64,000 bases of DNA from contig JBAWXZ010000005.1 of assembly GCA_037143795.1 (NCBI GenBank), forward strand, positions 131,758 through 195,757, given 5' to 3'. Positions 42,908-52,035 of the stretch are shown piece by piece. Under the pieces are notes generated by a model. The model was given only the letters and a program-made list of their open reading frames with translations, was not told the origin of the DNA and did no database searches. Source of the stretch: Firm-13 sp037143795 (GTDB taxonomy: Bacteria > Bacillota > Clostridia > Saccharofermentanales > Saccharofermentanaceae). The position numbers and the translations under genes are program-made. The first letter of the stretch is position 1; each line of letters starts with the position of its first letter.

Positions 42908-43963
42908 ATGAAAAAAACAATGAAAGCTTTCCGGGTAAACGCGCCGCTTCAGATGGACCTGGAAGAAATACCTTTTCCTTTGATCAACGATGAGGAAGTG
43001 CTTGTCAAAGTTAAAGCTGCAGGCATATGCACAACGGATATCGAGTTATATGACGGTTCAATGCCGTATTACAAGCAGGGATTATCTAAAATGCCTATTA
43101 CTATCGGACATGAATGGTCCGGAACCATCTCTCAGATCGGGAAAAATGTCAAAGGACTGCAGGTCGGGGACCTGGTTGTCGGAGACATCAGTATAGGCTG
43201 CGGAAAGTGCCGTAACTGCTTAAGGGGCATGTATCATCTCTGTGATGATCGAACCGAGCTCGGGGTCATAAGATATGACGGATGCATGGCGGAATACCTC
43301 AAGACTGAGGGTAAAAATATTTATAAAGTTCCGGAGGGCATCACTGCTGAAGAAGCCGCTCTCGTAGAACCCGCAGCTACTGCATTATATGGTGTAAGAA
43401 AGACACATCTTGATCCGGGTGACAGGGTTGCCGTGTTCGGCGACGGTTCGATCGGGCTTCTGGCTGCACAAATCGCTAACTGCAGCGGAGCCGGTAAGGT
43501 TGCCGTAGTAGCCAGAAAAGATCTGCACAGGGAATTGATTGAAAGTCTGGGTCTTACGCTTATCAACAGCAATGACGGGGACTTACATAAAATGATCGAA
43601 ACCGCGCTCGGTGGTCCGGCTGACGTCGTATTTGAAGCAACCGGCAATGCAGAGGCATATAAAAGCGCAATTTCAGTCGTTCGTCCGGGCGGCAAATTAT
43701 GTGCAATGTCGATTACTGGTACACCTGAGATAGCAATTGACATGGATTATGTTGTAACCCGAGATATTACTATTATTGGAATGCTGGCAAGTCCGAATTC
43801 ATTTGCACAGACGCTTGCACTGATTGCTGCAGGAAAAATTAATGTTGCGGCATGTATTTCACATAGATTCCCATTTGAACAAACCGTAGAAGCGCTTGAC
43901 TTTGTTCGCAGCAAGACGTCAAGAAACAGGATTAAGGTGGTTATCCTGCACGATCAGGCTTAA
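42908..43963 (+). CDS. zinc-dependent alcohol dehydrogenase (MDR family)
   Basis: ATG 42908 has AAGGGGG as SD; the open frame further up overlaps the permease. The 351-residue protein has catalytic zinc ligands in AAGICTTDIELYDG and GHEWSGTI, a complete structural zinc lobe CGKCRNCLRGMYHLCDD, and the Rossmann loop VAVFGDGSIGLLAAQ. MDR enzymes of this type oxidise polyols or sugars such as L-threonine, sorbitol or galactitol; here it likely oxidises the imported compound. It sits between importer permease and binding protein, so it is part of the same pathway. Confidence 0.91.
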   Translation: MKKTMKAFRVNAPLQMDLEEIPFPLINDEEVLVKVKAAGICTTDIELYDGSMPYYKQGLSKMPITIGHEWSGTISQIGKNVKGLQVGDLVVGDISIGCGKCRNCLRGMYHLCDDRTELGVIRYDGCMAEYLKTEGKNIYKVPEGITAEEAALVEPAATALYGVRKTHLDPGDRVAVFGDGSIGLLAAQIANCSGAGKVAVVARKDLHRELIESLGLTLINSNDGDLHKMIETALGGPADVVFEATGNAEAYKSAISVVRPGGKLCAMSITGTPEIAIDMDYVVTRDITIIGMLASPNSFAQTLALIAAGKINVAACISHRFPFEQTVEALDFVRSKTSRNRIKVVILHDQA

Positions 43964-44028
43964 GGCACTGCAGTGCTTTAACGATATGGAAGAACACAAA
44001 AAATGGAGAAAAAAAAGGAGTCAGGACT

Positions 44029-45111
44029 ATGAAAAAATTAATTGCTATCGTTTTGATGCTCAGTCTCAGTTTTGCTTTGCTGACAGCCTGTGATACCTCA
44101 GCTGCCGGTACATCCGCTGCTTCGACCGATGTTTCTTCAAAAGCAGCCGCCCCGGCGGCAGCTGGAATGGCTGATGGAACACTGGGCGCAATGGTTGATC
44201 CTAATGATGAGTACATTGTTGTAAACTGCCTGAATAATATTGAGTATTTTAATGCACATAAGTACGGTTGGGAAATGGCCGGTAAGCTTTTTGGAGTGAA
44301 GACCAGCTGGGTAGGCCCGATGGACGATGATGTCAGCGCAATGGTCAGTGCCTTTGATTCCGCTGTTGCAAAAAAACCGGCAGGAATTGCGGTATGGGGA
44401 TTTGACACGGCACTTCAGCCCAGCATTGATGCCGCTATGGCAGCCGGCATTCCCGTTGTTACTTTCGTCGGCGATATTAAGGACAGTCAAAGACTGTCAT
44501 ACGTTGGTTCATCACAGTATGATATCGGTTTCAACGGTGCAAAACTTTATGCTGAATCTATCGGAGGAACTGGCAAAATTGCTATTATGACGCTTCCGGG
44601 AAATCAAATGTTTGAAGAACGCCAGAAGGGTTTTGAAGATGCTTTCGCTGAGTATCCCGGTATTACAATTGCAGGCTACGGTGACACAAAAGCTGATACC
44701 GTAACGGCTGTCAGCGCAGCCAAGGATCTGCTTAACAGTAATCCGGATCTGGTTGGGTTTGTCTGTACGGACTCAACCGGGGCTATTGGTGCATCCACAG
44801 CAGTTGAGGAACTTGGCCTGAAAGGAAAAGTTGATATCCTTGGTATGGATCGAAATACGGATATTCTCCAGATGATCAAAGATGGTACGATTACGGCCTC
44901 TATCGTGCAGGATGATGTTTCGATGAGCTATTGGGCAATGCTCACCCTGATCAGTGCAAAGTACGTCAATATTCCCCTGACATCCGATAATGCAGCAGCC
45001 GGGGCCAAGGTTTCACCTATCAACATCTATACCTCGGTCAATCTTGTCACAGCTGATAATGCTGATTACTATCTCAAGGCCAATGAGCTATATGCTACAA
45101 ATGGATTCTGA
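44029..45111 (+). CDS. sugar-binding lipoprotein of importer 1
   Basis: The 360-residue protein has a lipoprotein signal (Lys-rich start, LSFALLTACDTS with the lipobox Cys), an Ala/Ser-rich linker and a periplasmic-binding protein type 1 fold (NAHKYGWEMAGKLFGVKTSW, GIAVWGFDTALQPSIDAAMAAGIPVV). It is anchored outside the membrane and hands the sugar to the RbsC-type permease. An AAGGAG SD precedes it. It is the last transport gene before the IclR regulator. Confidence 0.93.
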   Translation: MKKLIAIVLMLSLSFALLTACDTSAAGTSAASTDVSSKAAAPAAAGMADGTLGAMVDPNDEYIVVNCLNNIEYFNAHKYGWEMAGKLFGVKTSWVGPMDDDVSAMVSAFDSAVAKKPAGIAVWGFDTALQPSIDAAMAAGIPVVTFVGDIKDSQRLSYVGSSQYDIGFNGAKLYAESIGGTGKIAIMTLPGNQMFEERQKGFEDAFAEYPGITIAGYGDTKADTVTAVSAAKDLLNSNPDLVGFVCTDSTGAIGASTAVEELGLKGKVDILGMDRNTDILQMIKDGTITASIVQDDVSMSYWAMLTLISAKYVNIPLTSDNAAAGAKVSPINIYTSVNLVTADNADYYLKANELYATNGF

Positions 45112-45139
45112 TAATAGAAACGGAAAGGAGCTGTTTGAT

Positions 45140-45907
45140 TTGAACAGTACCTCGGCGCGAACCTTACAAATATTGAGTTTACTTAGTCAGGCTGATCAGC
45201 CTATGACGTTAACTCAAATCAGTGAAATGCTGAGCGCACCGGTAAGCAGCACCTGCAACATTATCAGCACCATGCTGAAACTTGGATTTGTCAGGCTGAG
45301 TGACCCGAAGATGAAAACTTATACAATCGGAATTAAAGCATATGAAGCCGGGATTGCGTATATTAAAAACACTAATTTTGTAGGCGTCGCAAAACCGTTT
45401 TTAGAAAAAATGTCCAGGGAATCAGAGACAACAACATTTCTGGGCGTTCAAAACGGTGCCCGGATCGTGTATCTGGACAAAGTTGAATCTTCCAAGTCAG
45501 TTCGTACAACAGCGGTCCTTGGTTCCTATAAGGGAATGTATTTTACCGGGCTGGGCAAAGCAATCCTCGCCAGTATGCCGGATAAAGCGGTTGAGGATAT
45601 GTATTACGGATCCGTGTTCCAGGCATATACCGAAAACACGATCTGTGATATAGAGCGGTTAAAGGATGACCTGCAGCAGACAAGGGAAAGGGGATATGCA
45701 ATCGACGACCGCGAAGGCGAGATATCGCTATACTGCATTGCGGCTCCCGTCCGGAATCATGCAGGAAAAGTAATCGCAGCAGTGAGTATTGCCAGCTTTT
45801 ATGACCTTCTGACGGAAGAAAGCCGTAAAAAGAACGCAGATATTCTGGTGAGCAATGCTGTTGAAATTTCAAGACTGCTTGGCTATTCAGGTACTTTGCT
45901 CTATTGA
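45140..45907 (+). CDS. IclR family transcriptional regulator
   Basis: TTG 45140 lies nine bases after AAGGAG and is preferred over an ATG at 45101 that lies inside the previous gene. The 255-residue protein has an N-terminal winged helix-turn-helix (ARTLQILSLLSQADQPMTLTQISEML) and the IclR effector domain (GSYKGMYFTGLGKAILASM, GYAIDDREGEISLYCIAAPV, VSIASFYDLL). It probably controls this island in response to a pathway intermediate. It separates importer 1 from the second transcription unit. Confidence 0.9.
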   Translation: MNSTSARTLQILSLLSQADQPMTLTQISEMLSAPVSSTCNIISTMLKLGFVRLSDPKMKTYTIGIKAYEAGIAYIKNTNFVGVAKPFLEKMSRESETTTFLGVQNGARIVYLDKVESSKSVRTTAVLGSYKGMYFTGLGKAILASMPDKAVEDMYYGSVFQAYTENTICDIERLKDDLQQTRERGYAIDDREGEISLYCIAAPVRNHAGKVIAAVSIASFYDLLTEESRKKNADILVSNAVEISRLLGYSGTLLY

Positions 45908-45955
45908 TTCCGCACGAGACCAACCAATCCCCTGATCTGTGTTTTTCATTTCAGA

Positions 45956-45985
45956 TTGATTCGATACATGAAAACAGAATACAAT
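45956..45985 (+). promoter_or_regulatory. putative promoter of the second catabolic unit
   Basis: TTGATT (45956-45961) and TACAAT (45980-45985) are spaced by 18 bases, 50 bases before the VOC gene. It would drive VOC, importer 2, the kinase and the genes beyond. Confidence 0.6.
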
Positions 45986-46035
45986 ACAAGTAACGCAAAT
46001 ACGGCATCGATTCGTATATTCGAGAGGAGATTTTT

Positions 46036-46533
46036 ATGACATACCCAAGAGCGCTGTCCCATATTGGCTTATCTGTCCCCGATCTTGACAAGGCAGTTAA
46101 ATTTTACACTGAGGTAATGGGCTGGTATATCATAATGACACCATCAGCCATTGAAAGAGATGATACCGATATCGGAATTATGTGTGATGATGTCTTCGGA
46201 GACCAGTGGACGAAGTTTCGTATTGCCCATCTTTCGACAAGTAATGGTATTGGTGTGGAAATCTTTGAATTCCCCAATAATATTCCTGTGGAACCTGAGT
46301 TCCGCTATTGGAAAACCGGTTTGTTTCATTTTTCCGTTCTGGATCCCGACCTGGAAGGCCTTGTCAAAAAAATTGTTGAGAATGGCGGCAAACAGCGTAT
46401 GCCGGTCCGACATTACTATAATGGAGAGAAGCCTTACAGAATGTGCTACGTTGAAGATCCGTTCGGCATTATCTTTGAAGTATATAGTCATAGTTATGAA
46501 TTGACCTATTCATCCGGCGCCTATAACGACTAA
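46036..46533 (+). CDS. VOC superfamily (glyoxalase/dioxygenase fold) protein
   Basis: The 165-residue protein has paired VOC modules: SHIGLSVPDLDKAVKFYTEVMGW with the first His, VEIFEF with a Glu, GLFHFSVLDPDLEG with a second His and PFGIIFEVYSH with a second Glu. Four residues of this type bind a divalent metal. Enzymes of this fold include glyoxalases, epimerases and isomerases, so an epimerase or isomerase of the imported sugar is possible. GAGAGGAG precedes the ATG. Strong hairpins follow the stop. Confidence 0.88.
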   Translation: MTYPRALSHIGLSVPDLDKAVKFYTEVMGWYIIMTPSAIERDDTDIGIMCDDVFGDQWTKFRIAHLSTSNGIGVEIFEFPNNIPVEPEFRYWKTGLFHFSVLDPDLEGLVKKIVENGGKQRMPVRHYYNGEKPYRMCYVEDPFGIIFEVYSHSYELTYSSGAYND

Positions 46534-46561
46534 AACGATTCAAAATTTGATCTGAGTTCTG

Positions 46562-46614
46562 CATCCCGGGCATTTCTATGCCCGGGATGACGCAGACCGG
46601 GTATTCCTATGCCC
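46562..46614 (+). promoter_or_regulatory. tandem mRNA hairpins between VOC gene and importer 2
   Basis: A perfect 12-base stem (CATCCCGGGCAT/ATGCCCGGGATG, loop TTCT, 46562-46589) is followed by a second hairpin GGGTAT-TCCT-ATGCCC (46599-46614). No T tract follows, so mRNA processing or stabilisation is more likely than termination. Confidence 0.6.
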
Positions 46615-46644
46615 TTTTAAGGGCAATATTTTGAGGTAACTTCT

Positions 46645-48159
46645 ATGGCATCTGAAGTTTTTTGGAAAATTGATCACCTGTGTATGAGCTTCCCGGCAGT
46701 GAAAGCGCTTCAGGACATCTGTCTTGAAATCAATAAGGGTGAAATTCTTGGTCTGTTAGGTGAGAACGGAAGTGGAAAATCCACTTTGATAAAATGTCTT
46801 TCAGGTGTACACCAGCCGCAATCCGGGGAAATCATCATCAATGGCAAGCCGGTTAAAATATCCAACCCGCAGGAGGCTTGCCGGCTGGGTGTATCAACTG
46901 TATATCAGGAGTTTTCGCTCGTTCCTACTTTAAGTGTATATGAAAATGTTTTTCTCGGACAGCTGCACATGAAAAAATCAGGGCTCGTTGACTGGCAGAC
47001 TATGTACGGAAAAACCCGGGATATTCTGGATGCACTGGAGATTCATATCAGTCCATCCGCTATTGTAAGTACACTGTCGGTGGCTGAGCAGCAGCTTGTT
47101 GAAATTGCGAAGGGGTATAACACGTCCGGGAGCCTTTTCATCCTGGACGAGCCTACTACAGCGCTGTCCGAGCCGGAGGTAATCCGGCTGCATTCACTTC
47201 TTTCCAGTCTGAAAAAAGACGGGCATACAATCATCTACATATCACACCGGCTTGATGAGATGCTTACGATCGTTGACCGGGTCGCGGTTCTGAAAAACGG
47301 TGTTCTTGCCGGCGTTATTCCCAAAGAACAATTATGTATTGACACAATTGTTCAACTGATGTCCGGCCGTGTTATTGCCGACCATTATCCAAAACAAAAA
47401 AATGCCCGGGATGAAGTGATTCTTAAAGTGGAAAATCTCAGGACAAAAAATGGTGTGAACGGTGTCAGCTTCGAAGTCAGGAAGGGTGAGGTTTTTGGCC
47501 TTGCAGGACTTTTAGGTTCAGGCCGTACGGAAATTGCACGGGCGCTGTTCGGCGTCGACAAATTATCAGACGGGAGAATTATTTTCAAGGGTAAAGAGAT
47601 CCATATCGATTCTCCCCAGAAGGCTATTGATTCCGGCCTGGCCTTTATAACGGAAAACAGAAAGACAGACGGACTGTTTTTCAATTTTAACGGTATAAAA
47701 AATTCGACAACTGCAAAAATTAAAAAATTATTCCGCTCCCGGATTTTGAGGGTTATGGATCTTAAAAAAGAGAAAGAATCTTACCTCGAGAGCGTACGTA
47801 AATTGGAGATTGAGCCGCTTTCAGCAGTGAAGCTTGTCAGCTACCTTTCCGGTGGAAATCAGCAGAAAGTAGTTATCTCAAGATGGCTTTTTGCAGATGC
47901 TGACTTCTTCATTATGGACGAGCCGACACAGGGGATTGATGTAGGTGCCCGGCTTCAAGTCTATAACATAATAAATGAACTTACTAAAATCGGAAAAAGC
48001 ATCCTGCTGATTAGTTCGGATCATCTGGAACTGCTGTCAATGAGTGACAGGATTGCAACCATACGATCCGGAAAAATCACTCAGATTTCCAATGCACAGG
48101 ATATGGATAAGAAATCCATTATGAGTGACGGACATTTACATGGAGAGGCAAAAATATGA
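46645..48159 (+). CDS. RbsA-type sugar ABC transporter ATPase (importer 2)
   Basis: The 504-residue double ATPase has domain 1 Walker A LLGENGSGKSTLIK and Walker B LFILDEPTTAL; domain 2 has GLLGSGRTEIARAL, LSGGNQQKVVIS and FIMDEPTQGIDVGAR. It is clearly distinct from the importer 1 ATPase, so this is a second CUT2 system and not a recent duplication. GAGGTAA lies before the ATG. Its stop overlaps the permease start by four bases (ATGA). Confidence 0.94.
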   Translation: MASEVFWKIDHLCMSFPAVKALQDICLEINKGEILGLLGENGSGKSTLIKCLSGVHQPQSGEIIINGKPVKISNPQEACRLGVSTVYQEFSLVPTLSVYENVFLGQLHMKKSGLVDWQTMYGKTRDILDALEIHISPSAIVSTLSVAEQQLVEIAKGYNTSGSLFILDEPTTALSEPEVIRLHSLLSSLKKDGHTIIYISHRLDEMLTIVDRVAVLKNGVLAGVIPKEQLCIDTIVQLMSGRVIADHYPKQKNARDEVILKVENLRTKNGVNGVSFEVRKGEVFGLAGLLGSGRTEIARALFGVDKLSDGRIIFKGKEIHIDSPQKAIDSGLAFITENRKTDGLFFNFNGIKNSTTAKIKKLFRSRILRVMDLKKEKESYLESVRKLEIEPLSAVKLVSYLSGGNQQKVVISRWLFADADFFIMDEPTQGIDVGARLQVYNIINELTKIGKSILLISSDHLELLSMSDRIATIRSGKITQISNAQDMDKKSIMSDGHLHGEAKI

Positions 48160-49151
48160 AACAGAAATCACAAGCTAATTTGCTCGCGGACCAGAGCTTT
48201 ATCGGGCCTCTTGCTGCCGCGGTTATAGTTGCCATTATTGTCGGATTCACTACGGATAAGTTCTGGGCCTTTAATAACCTGAACAATATTGCCCTGGCAG
48301 TCTCGATTACTGCACTGATAGCAATTGGTGCAACACTCGTAATATTTATTGGCGGCATCGATATTTCATCGGGGTCCATGATTGCCCTGATAACTATGGC
48401 TATGGCAAATCTGATCAAGATGAACGGGTATCCCGTATGGACCGGAATTCTGCTTGCCATCGTGCTCGGAGGCGTTTTGGGTGCATGCAATGGTTTTCTC
48501 ACAGCATATCTGCGTGTGCCCTCCTTTATTTCAACTTTGGCGGGTGCCAGTATTTTCAAAGGCTTTGCCTTTCTGCTGAACGGCGGCTCTCCGATCTTTT
48601 CTGTCGCACCTAACTTTGAATTTCTCTTTTACGGGAAATTATTCAATACAATACCCCTTCCATTTATTTATGTAGCAGTATTTTATTTTATCTTTGCCGG
48701 TTTTATGAAGTATTCCAGACAGGGCCGTGAAATTTACGCAGTCGGCGGCAATGAAAGCGCTGCAAGACTATCAGGAATAAATGTCAAGCGAGTCAAGCTT
48801 TTGACATTTGTGATCGCTGGAATCATGGCGGGATTTGCAGCTGTACTAATGGCCTCGCGTTTGAACTCAGGATCCCCAAATTACGGAGCCGGAATGGAGA
48901 TGTCTGCAATTGCTGCTGCCGTTATCGGCGGAGCAAGCCTTGCCGGAGGCAGGGGGAGCATTATCAATACGCTTCTTGGGGCGCTGACGATTGTCATTGT
49001 TCAAAACGGTCTCAATTTGAATGCTGTCAACACATCATTACAAAGTATTACACTTGGTTCCATTATTCTATTTGCTGTTCTCCTTGATATGTGGAAAGTT
49101 GAATTTTCGCAAATTGCGAAAAAAGTTTTCAGAGCTCAAAAGCAACTTTAA
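48156..49151 (+). CDS. RbsC-type sugar ABC transporter permease (importer 2)
   Basis: The 331-residue protein has about ten membrane helices and the CUT2 segments FIGGIDISSGSMIALITM and GGNESAARLSGINVKRVKLL. It is translationally coupled to the ATPase. It forms the channel of importer 2 together with the binding protein at 49234-50385. Confidence 0.93.
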   Translation: MKQKSQANLLADQSFIGPLAAAVIVAIIVGFTTDKFWAFNNLNNIALAVSITALIAIGATLVIFIGGIDISSGSMIALITMAMANLIKMNGYPVWTGILLAIVLGGVLGACNGFLTAYLRVPSFISTLAGASIFKGFAFLLNGGSPIFSVAPNFEFLFYGKLFNTIPLPFIYVAVFYFIFAGFMKYSRQGREIYAVGGNESAARLSGINVKRVKLLTFVIAGIMAGFAAVLMASRLNSGSPNYGAGMEMSAIAAAVIGGASLAGGRGSIINTLLGALTIVIVQNGLNLNAVNTSLQSITLGSIILFAVLLDMWKVEFSQIAKKVFRAQKQL

Positions 49152-49233
49152 AGCAGCTTGATAAGCTCATTCCAACACGGCTATATTTATGAATTGGTCA
49201 TAAATATATAATTTAAAACGGAGGGAAAAAATC

Positions 49234-50385
49234 ATGAAAAAGATCAAGTTTCTCGCAGCGGTACTACTGAGCACAGTCTTCATCCTGTCGAACCTTGCCG
49301 GATGTTCAGCACAGACCGCAGCAACATCAGCAGAAAGTACAAAAGCACCCGCAGGTGTTACAACAGCCGCCCAGACAACGGATGCTGCAACAACAGCCGC
49401 CTCAACAACTGCTTCCATCCCTGGGATTACGTATGCCGGCCCTGTTGCAATTACAGCACAGGCGTCATTTGACAACCTGAAAAAAGACGGGAATTTTACA
49501 GTTATTTACATGCCGCCGGCCACTGAGTTCAATTATTACATGGCTATCGGTGCCGGTATTGAAGCACGGGCCAAGGAACTCGGAATCAGCTACTCCTTGC
49601 TTGCACCGCAGAGCGGAGCAGATATTAACGGACAGATGAGTATGCTGCAGGATGTAATCGGACGGGATGACGTCAACATGATCATTCTTTCCACACATGA
49701 TGAGAACGCTGCAGCCCCGCTTGTCAAGCAGGCTGTTGATAAGGGAATCGAGGTCATTATCGTAAACTCGGATATTCTGACTTTCCCGACACCGGTTCAC
49801 GGCGTTGTAGGTTATGTACAGCGCAATGCGCAGAAAAGTATTGGAGAGTATGCTGTCAATCTCATGGCAGGTAAAGATGTTAAGGTTGGCATGATTCTTG
49901 GTCAGCCCGGATGGCACGCCACAGAGAGATCGGAAGGATTCCTTGAGGGAATAAAAGGAGCTTCGAATTTTGAAGTTGTTGCACAGCTTGACGGAAAATG
50001 GAATGTTGAGGGCGGTAACCAGGCTGCTACGGATATGCTCCAGGCGCATCCTGAAATCAATATGATCGTTGCCGGAAATGACTATGAAATTATGGGAGCA
50101 CAGAAGGCCGCAGAAGCTTTAGGCCGGACCGATATCATTTTCCTTGGAAATGACGGCGATACTGCATGTCTTGAAGAAATCAATGACGGTACAATCACCG
50201 CGACTGCCAACACAACTCCTTTTGTAATGGGACAGATAGCCATTCAGGTTGCTGCTGACGGTTTGTCCGGGAAATTTACCGGAGGCTTTATTGAGACCCC
50301 CAGTGTTGTTACAGACAAAACAAATGCCATAGATTTTTTAAAGCTTCCTGACACACTCTTCCCTAAACCTTCGAAACAGTATTAA
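49234..50385 (+). CDS. sugar-binding lipoprotein of importer 2
   Basis: The 383-residue protein has a lipoprotein signal with lipobox LAGC (Cys about residue 25), a Thr/Ala-rich linker of about 45 residues and a type 1 periplasmic-binding fold (YYMAIGAGIEARAKELGISYSLL, GMILGQPGWHATERSEGF). GGAGGG precedes the ATG. A stable hairpin follows the stop, as often seen after abundant binding proteins. Confidence 0.93.
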   Translation: MKKIKFLAAVLLSTVFILSNLAGCSAQTAATSAESTKAPAGVTTAAQTTDAATTAASTTASIPGITYAGPVAITAQASFDNLKKDGNFTVIYMPPATEFNYYMAIGAGIEARAKELGISYSLLAPQSGADINGQMSMLQDVIGRDDVNMIILSTHDENAAAPLVKQAVDKGIEVIIVNSDILTFPTPVHGVVGYVQRNAQKSIGEYAVNLMAGKDVKVGMILGQPGWHATERSEGFLEGIKGASNFEVVAQLDGKWNVEGGNQAATDMLQAHPEINMIVAGNDYEIMGAQKAAEALGRTDIIFLGNDGDTACLEEINDGTITATANTTPFVMGQIAIQVAADGLSGKFTGGFIETPSVVTDKTNAIDFLKLPDTLFPKPSKQY

Positions 50386-50410
50386 TAATTGTATAAAACA
50401 AGCCAAATTT

Positions 50411-50438
50411 CCTGCGGGCATTTCAAAGTGCCCGCAGG
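50411..50438 (+). promoter_or_regulatory. intercistronic hairpin after binding protein 2
   Basis: CCTGCGGGCA pairs perfectly with TGCCCGCAGG around the loop TTTCAAAG. No T tract follows; it probably protects the upstream message and lowers read-through into the kinase gene. Confidence 0.6.
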
Positions 50439-50469
50439 GAAGGTTTCAAAACCAGAATAGGAGCTCATT

Positions 50470-51492
50470 ATGGGTAAAGTTGTATGTTTCGGTGAAATTA
50501 TGGGGCGCCTGAACCCTCCTGGGTATCTTAAAGTAGTACAGGCACATTCATTCGAATTATCTTTTGCCGGCGGCGAGGCAAATGTTGCTGTCTCCGTTGC
50601 GAATTTCGGAGCGAAAGCATCCTTTGTAACAAAGCTGCCGAAAAATGATCTCGCAAAAAATGCCCTTCGTATTTTAAAGGGATACGATGTGGATGTTTCG
50701 GATATTGTATATGGCGGCGAACGGCTTGGTATGTATTATGTTGAAAAGGGGGCCTCGCAGCGTCCTTCTAAAATCATATATGACCGCAAATATTCTTCTA
50801 TTTCCACCGCTTCCGGAACGGACTTTGATTGGGAAAAAATATTTGCAGATGCGGACTGGTTTCATTTTACCGGCATCACTCCGGCATTGTCGGATGAGTT
50901 GGCCCGGATTTGCAGCGATGCCTGCACAGAGGCGAAAAAACGCGGTATCTTTATCAGCTGCGATTTGAATTACCGTAAGAATTTATGGTCCCCAGAAAAA
51001 GCTGGAAAGGTAATGGGCGGCTTAATGCCGTTTGTAGATCTAATTATTGCAAATGAAGAAGATGCAGATATGGTGTTTGGCATCAAAGCGTCCCATACGG
51101 ATGTTACATCGGCATCCCTCAGTCACGCAGGTTATGAAGATGTTGCAGCCCAATTATGCAGGCGGTTCGGAAGCGATTATGTTGCGATTACACTTCGCGG
51201 GAGTATTTCAGCGAGCGACAACCGTTGGAGCGGAATGCTGTATTCCGACGGACAAAGTAATTTTTCAAGGGAGTACAATATCCATATTGTAGATCGTGTC
51301 GGCGGCGGTGATTCATTTGCCGGAGCACTTATATTTGCACTGCATGAAAAATATGAACCGAAAATGGCTATTGAGTTTGCAGCAGCTGCATCCTGTTTGA
51401 AACATGCAATCGAATTTGATTTTAATCAGGTTACTGTTTCAGATGTGGAAACCCTGCTGGACGGTGACGGATCAGGTCGTGTGCAGCGATAA
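50470..51492 (+). CDS. kdgK: PfkB-family 2-keto-3-deoxygluconate kinase-like protein
   Basis: The 340-residue protein is a ribokinase/PfkB sugar kinase: N-terminal GEIMGRLNPPGYL and SFAGGEANVAVSVANFGA, and the C-terminal signature DRVGGGDSFAGALIFAL containing the catalytic Asp and anion hole. The N-terminal GEIM-R-L-P pattern is typical of KdgK, which makes KDPG for the aldolase. AGGAG precedes the ATG. With dgoK this gives the island two kinases of different folds for 2-keto-3-deoxy acids. Confidence 0.9.
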   Translation: MGKVVCFGEIMGRLNPPGYLKVVQAHSFELSFAGGEANVAVSVANFGAKASFVTKLPKNDLAKNALRILKGYDVDVSDIVYGGERLGMYYVEKGASQRPSKIIYDRKYSSISTASGTDFDWEKIFADADWFHFTGITPALSDELARICSDACTEAKKRGIFISCDLNYRKNLWSPEKAGKVMGGLMPFVDLIIANEEDADMVFGIKASHTDVTSASLSHAGYEDVAAQLCRRFGSDYVAITLRGSISASDNRWSGMLYSDGQSNFSREYNIHIVDRVGGGDSFAGALIFALHEKYEPKMAIEFAAAASCLKHAIEFDFNQVTVSDVETLLDGDGSGRVQR

Positions 51493-51538
51493 CCGGAAGG
51501 GTTAACTATTGAATCCGAAAATATTAAGGAGATATATC

Positions 51539-51901
51539 ATGGGGAGACAAATAGAGGAAATGGGCTTTTATGTTGCGCATATCGGTATCAATTGCATGGA
51601 TGAAAAAAGTGCGTCACAAGCCGCCAATACATTCTCCGGGATTTTTGGTTTCCCCGTTAAGGATGGGAAGTCATCTTTGTTTGCCGGTAAGCAAATTGAA
51701 TTGTTAAAAAGTCCCGGTTATGGATCAAAAGGACACATTGCCGTAATGTCAAATGATATTGATGAATCGATCAGACTGCTTTATGACAATGGAGTTGACT
51801 TTATATGGGATTCTATTTCAAAGAACGAAAAAGGAGAGACCGTGCGCATATTTTTGAAAAATGAAATTGAAGGATTTGCGATACATCTTCTGAGAACGTG
51901 A
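51539..51901 (+). CDS. small VOC-like protein
   Basis: ATG 51539 has AAGGAG as SD; an earlier in-frame ATG at 51509 does not. The 120-residue protein has a single VOC-type module (VAHIGINCMDEKSASQAANTFSGIFGF, GHIAVMSNDIDESIRLL, IEGFAIHLL). The metal-binding residues are less complete than in the VOC protein at 46036. It follows kdgK closely and similar proteins accompany sugar-acid kinases and aldolases in Clostridia, as I recall. Function is unknown. A terminator follows. Confidence 0.8.
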   Translation: MGRQIEEMGFYVAHIGINCMDEKSASQAANTFSGIFGFPVKDGKSSLFAGKQIELLKSPGYGSKGHIAVMSNDIDESIRLLYDNGVDFIWDSISKNEKGETVRIFLKNEIEGFAIHLLRT

Positions 51902-51943
51902 AATAGATAAGTATGCATGATTAGTTTTTCAATCTGAAATATT

Positions 51944-51990
51944 AACTGGCCGGAAACACCGAAAATGCGGATTCCGACCAGTTTTAATTT
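51944..51990 (+). terminator. intrinsic terminator after the kdgK-VOC pair
   Basis: AACTGGCCGGAA pairs with TTCCGACCAGTT (one mismatch) around a 16-base loop, followed by TTAATTT. Read-through to the DUF6786-like gene may be partial. Confidence 0.65.
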
Positions 51991-52035
51991 CCCGGGCAAT
52001 CGAATAAATATTCAGTAAGAAAGGAATGCAAACTA

